From positions 1-33,491 of the forward strand of contig JAQGAU010000239.1 of assembly GCA_034698045.1 (NCBI GenBank): a DNA stretch of 33,491 bases. The letters are read 5' to 3'. This document shows, piece after piece, positions 30,311 to 33,491 of the stretch. The notes beneath the pieces are model-generated. The model ran no database searches, was not told the origin of the DNA, and saw only the letters and a program-made list of their open reading frames with translations. A program made the translations under genes and the position numbers. Source of the stretch: Paramacrobiotus richtersi. Its lineage: Eukaryota > Tardigrada > Eutardigrada > Parachela > Macrobiotidae. Positions within the stretch are counted from its first letter, which is position 1, and each line of letters begins with the position of its first letter.

Positions 30311-30465
30311 CGATACACTCCGCTGTATGCCTCATCGGGATCTAATTCACTGGGTTGTGGCAAACAGGAGTGAAAGCATGGAGCATAGCCGTAAACTATT
30401 GGCACTGTGACAAGAAACACTGGAGTCAGTAGGATAACAAAGAAATCTTCGCAGCTGGAAAACAA

Positions 30466-31339
30466 ATGACATAGTTACTGGATGAAAATTAACAGTTCGG
30501 TTCGGTAGTACAGTACGTTCGCAGTGAGACCGAATAACTTAGGGAACATGCGCGTAAGCGCTGAAGGACAGTAAGGTAACCTTTCACTAATCTAATCTGG
30601 TTGTTACTGAAGTGGCTTGCGCAAACATAGACATTGTCTGTTTTGTTTGGATTTGAATTATCGATGGTTACATTGTCTCTGTCTGGTAATGCTCTTATCA
30701 CCGCACCGTTCGTACTGTCGGCAAAACAATAACATTAACGCACAGTGATGAATCTACTACAGTCGTACAATGATTGTTGTTTCCCTGAAGCAACATTAAG
30801 CTCATAGAACTGGTGATAACTTTTTTATGCAGCTAAGTTGTTGGATTTCATGGGATCTGAATTTTAGTAATTTTGAAAGGCTTTAGAAACTCCGATATCC
30901 GCTTCGAAGCGCCTACTGAATTTTAATCCATCAACACCAGATGGCCTGCGTACTACGTCAGATAAATTCGAAATAAATAGACCATAATTGTGTACTTTAA
31001 CGCAACCACGGTAAGATAACGATGCATTATCGACCAGTAACCAGTAAAGATGGCTTACATTTGCGACGATAATACGATAGCTTACGGTACTTGTTACGAT
31101 AATAATAAGGATAGTAGTGGACACGGTATTTGCTGCGGATCGTGAACACTTGCCGCTGTGCCGTATCTATTATATCTCGTTATTCTGACACATTCCGAAG
31201 TAACTGTTTTAAACCAGACTGTGCTTAAATAATGTGTAGCATAAACAGTGTACACGGTTGTTCCAACATCATATATTTAGAATCACACACCAGCCTAGCA
31301 CAGGAATAGTCGATCAGGCTTTTTGATCCTAGTTTTTGC
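30466..31339. other. Spacer between B6 and B5
   Basis: The part to about 30,800 is the B5 promoter region, homologous to that of B3. The part at 30,840-31,130 resembles DNA at about 25,400-25,700 near the retrotransposon relic (for example CACCTAG/CGCCTAC, then TGCGTACTACGTCA/TGCGTGCCACGTCA). This suggests the two B3-type loci once shared longer flanks. No exon. Confidence 0.4.
30694..30700 (-). promoter_or_regulatory. GATA-type site upstream of B5
   Basis: TGATAAG on the minus strand, about 229 bp before the ATG of the surviving 5' half of B5 exon 1, in the same context as in B3. Confidence 0.45.
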
Positions 31340-32412
31340 TCAAAAGTAACGAAGCCAAAATACCAGAAATGCGGAAAGTCCATATGTCTTATTGGCTACA
31401 CCGTTATCAACATTTCCAGACGAACAGAAGGCAGCGTCTGCCTTTTGGAACAGGTTGTCAAAGGACGCAGCGGCGTCGGATCCGCAGTGCTCAGTAATAT
31501 TTTTCGCTTGTGCCTTGTGACGGACTTTTTCCGCAAAACTGGACAAAAAGGGTATAAACGTTAGTTGACACGAACCGGTATAAGGAATACTTTTTTCTAG
31601 ACAGTCCGGTGAATATTCACTTACGTGCACAGCACAAAGGCGGTGTGAGTGGCGTTATGATAGATTTCTTCCTCGTCATCGTAAACTGCACCCAGCTCAT
31701 TCATGGACTCTTCTATGAATTCCCCCAGTTCCCAGTTTCTACAAGCACGCTGTGTGTTCCTGAAATGCTGATTCCTCTGGGAGTCATCGCAGAGTGATTT
31801 GAAAAATTTCCGCTGACCAGAATAGAAAGGTACCATTCCAGGAGTGCAGTTCTTGGCTGCTTCTTCAAAGCAGAGTAATGTCCGGTTTTTTTCACTGCAG
31901 TAACGATATCTTGAATTCATTTTTAAGGCGTCAAACCATTAAAAAGGAGTGATTTGACTATTGAATTCGGATAAAACTCATTCTGCGTAACGGTTTAAAA
32001 GGCCACGGTGGTCGGAAAATGGACACAAAAACCCGGGAATACATATCAAAAAACTCAGTGTTACTAATAAAAATAAAAAGCTCACAGTTTGCAAGCACGC
32101 ATAAGGTCATACTGAGCGCGCTCAGTTCAGAACCAATCAACAAGTAGATACGTCGATATTTTTCGTACCTGCATTCTGTTGTGAGGATCAAGGCTATTTG
32201 TGCGTCCGTTGCATTGTTTTGGTGTAGGGCGGTATAGGCTTCGTCAAATTGCTCACTGGGAACCGATTCACTTGGTCCTGCCCCACAGTGTAGGAAACAT
32301 GATCCATGGTCGCCAGTCCGGCTTGAAGGAAATATATTGAGATACTGACCGCGTGGAGTACTAACGGCACTGTGCCAACAAGAACCAAAGTCGACATGAA
32401 AAGGTAAAACAT
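31340..32412 (-). pseudogene. B6: family B gene with frameshifts in exons 1 and 3
   Basis: It is the relative of B2. Exons on the minus strand: 32169-32412, 31625-31894 and 31340-31538. Exon 1 starts MFYLFMSTLVLVGTVPLV like B2, but the frame slips in the signal-peptide region (near 32,350-32,365) and stops near 32,194. The B2-like frame, with CFLHCGAGPSES and NNATDAQIALILTTEC, is open after the slip. Exon 2 is undamaged (RTLLCFEEAAKNC, VPFYSGQRKFFKSLCDDSQRN, NATHTAFVLC). Exon 3 keeps CGSDA...FC and GNVDNGVANKTYG in one copy, then loses two bases in the hydrophobic tail, ending LVFWLRYF instead of a full GPI-type stretch. Splice sites look normal. Two separate lesions make a sequencing error less likely than for B4. 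Confidence 0.75.
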
Positions 32413-33053
32413 TTTGGACGTCTACACAGGAATATTACAGGATGCGGTCTCCTAGCTAAACTTCCGAAATGAGAACGTGCGTTTAAAGAGACATGCGTAT
32501 AAAAGCTGACAAGAGCTGACCACATCACTAATCTAATCCGATTGTTACTGAAGTGGCTTACGCAAATGATCATTGTTCTGCTTTGTTCGTACTAGACCAA
32601 TTGATAAGCGCTCAATATGCAAATGTTTGTCTGTTGAATTTCTTATCCTCGTGCCGGCCATAACATCGGCTAAACAACGATATTGATGCACAATGGCGAA
32701 CTTGATCAAATATTATCGCACAACGATTGTTATTTCCTTGAATTGCAAGCTCATATGCAAGAACGTCTATACGGAATACAAATGTAACAGGGATGATTCA
32801 GAAAGCTGCCGACAACTGATTCTTCAATTTTAACTGATTTTACTCTGCTTGGTCTTCGAGCTCTTCGTTTTTCTGCCTAACGAAACCGTGGTGGGATGTG
32901 ATCGCCCAGAATCGATACCACTGTCAAATTGTGGAGCCCCCTATCATTTCTGATGGACTTCTGTCAAAGTGACAGTATGCCCAACTGCCTCCATATCTAA
33001 TTATCTTGGTTACTAATAATCGAATCGAAATCAGAGTAATCCTTGCTATAGAA
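32413..33053. other. B6 upstream region
   Basis: Homologous to the B2 upstream region over about 400 bp (to about 32,830). No exon was supported beyond it. Confidence 0.5.
32642..32648 (-). promoter_or_regulatory. Weakened GATA-type site upstream of B6
   Basis: GGATAAG on the minus strand about 230 bp before the B6 ATG, where B2 has TGATAAG. The core GATAAG is kept but the first base differs from WGATAR. Confidence 0.35.
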
Positions 33054-33056
33054 GAA

Positions 33057-33400
33057 CATGGAAAATAAATGTTTTAAGCGATAGCTGGCCCAGCCGCGCA
33101 TAATATTTAAGTAGTACCGATGCTGGGCTATCAAATAAACTCAAGAAACAACTTGCTTGTTCGGGAGCCGCGCACGGAGCACACAACATTTGTGTAAACC
33201 GGTGACTTGTCAAGGAAAAAACATGGAGAATAAATGTTTTAAGCGATCGGTGGGCCATCCGCGCATGATATTTAAGTAGTACCGATGCTGGGCTATCAAA
33301 TAAATTCACAAAACAACTGCCTTGTTCAGGAGCCGCGCACAGAGCACACAACATCTGTGTAAACCGGTGACATGCCATGGAAAAGCATGGAAAATAAATA
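33057..33400. repeat. Tandem repeat of about 165 bp, two full copies plus a start
   Basis: Copies begin at 33057, 33222 and 33386 with CATGGAAAATAAATG-like sequence. Each contains ATATTTAAGTAGTACCGATG, a CAAATAAA word, GAGCCGCGCAC and GAGCACACAACAT. The unit of 165/164 bp lets a minus-strand frame run through both copies as 55-residue repeats, but its composition is not protein-like. TATTTAAG followed by AATAAA within each unit is reminiscent of the U3/R part of an LTR; a satellite is equally possible. Confidence 0.75.
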
Positions 33401-33491
33401 CAGTTACTCTTTAACAGCTGGAGAACTTTCACTTTTCACATACGCGGAAGATGTTTGTGGTTAGAGTCACCAGCGGAACTTGATTGGGTGC

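Larger units (their letters stand above)
28601..30465 (-). pseudogene. B5: broken family B gene (split exon 1, lost acceptor)
   Basis: It is the relative of B3. Exon 3 (28601-28817) keeps CGSDT...FC and LSAFLLVLAAFL, but the acceptor AG in front of it reads AA (TTTGTAATGG where B3 has TTTCAGTGG). Exon 2 (28906-29166) is open and includes NQTLTCFEETAKNC, LHAGQRKLYKSSCEDS and DHNATHITTVVS; the last conserved Cys is now Ser. The 3' half of exon 1 survives as a relic at about 29,658-29,760. The 5' half, with signal peptide (LTPVFLVTVPIVYG) and CFHSCLPQPSELDPD, lies at 30,316-30,465 with its own promoter region. Between them are about 550 bp containing a promoter-like piece (29,765-29,860) and CCAC-rich DNA (30,180-30,310). 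It may be one gene split by a rearrangement, or the remains of two copies. Confidence 0.75.

Noticed and set aside
33046-33432. Minus-strand 128-codon repeat protein
   Set aside because: The frame exists only because the repeat unit is about 165 bp; there is no signal peptide, domain or splice context.

Overview
This is nuclear DNA from an invertebrate animal. Every recognisable gene is split by GT-AG introns of about 60 to 2,600 bp. The products are secreted or membrane-anchored cysteine-rich proteins, and transposon relics sit in the introns and spacers. I cannot name the species. The gene style (tandem arrays of lineage-specific secreted Cys-rich proteins, a Ly6-type receptor, GATA-like sites upstream) would suit an ecdysozoan such as a nematode or tardigrade, but that is inference. 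I saw no rRNA, tRNA, CRISPR or bacterial operon signal. All genes lie on the minus strand, so transcription runs from high to low coordinates. All gene models were assembled by hand from splice sites, reading-frame continuity and comparison of paralogues within the window.

Region 1 (about 1-12,850) is a tandem segmental duplication carrying two copies of a six-exon gene, here called A1 (968-5191) and A2 (7079-12054). Each encodes a 277-residue single-pass membrane protein: signal peptide, Ly6/uPAR-type three-finger domain, Ser/Thr-rich linker, transmembrane helix and acidic cytoplasmic tail. The copies have been invaded differently. A1 intron 4 holds a 440-bp hAT-like element with terminal inverted repeats and 8-bp target duplications. 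A2 intron 2 holds a run of four large inverted repeats.

Region 2 (13,274-17,472) holds three intact three-exon genes, C1, C2 and C3 (231, 239 and 255 residues). They encode divergent secreted Cys-rich proteins with a hydrophobic C-terminus, probably a GPI signal.

Region 3 (18,321-32,412) holds six genes of a second family, B1 to B6, with the same three-exon, phase-2/phase-2 structure. They fall into three sequence types that each occur twice: B1/B4, B2/B6 and B3/B5. B1 and B2 are intact. B3 to B6 each carry frameshifts, a lost splice site or a split exon, so one whole trio (B4-B6) appears to be decaying. A degenerate retrotransposon ORF fragment lies between B3 and B4. A 165-bp tandem repeat ends the window.

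Families B and C share intron phases, exon sizes, the C-G-x-x-A ... Cys signature of the last exon and a hydrophobic tail, so I regard them as one superfamily. A GATA-type motif (WGATAR) lies about 220-250 bp upstream of the start codon of nearly all these genes, which suggests shared regulation. I know of no precisely matching described family.
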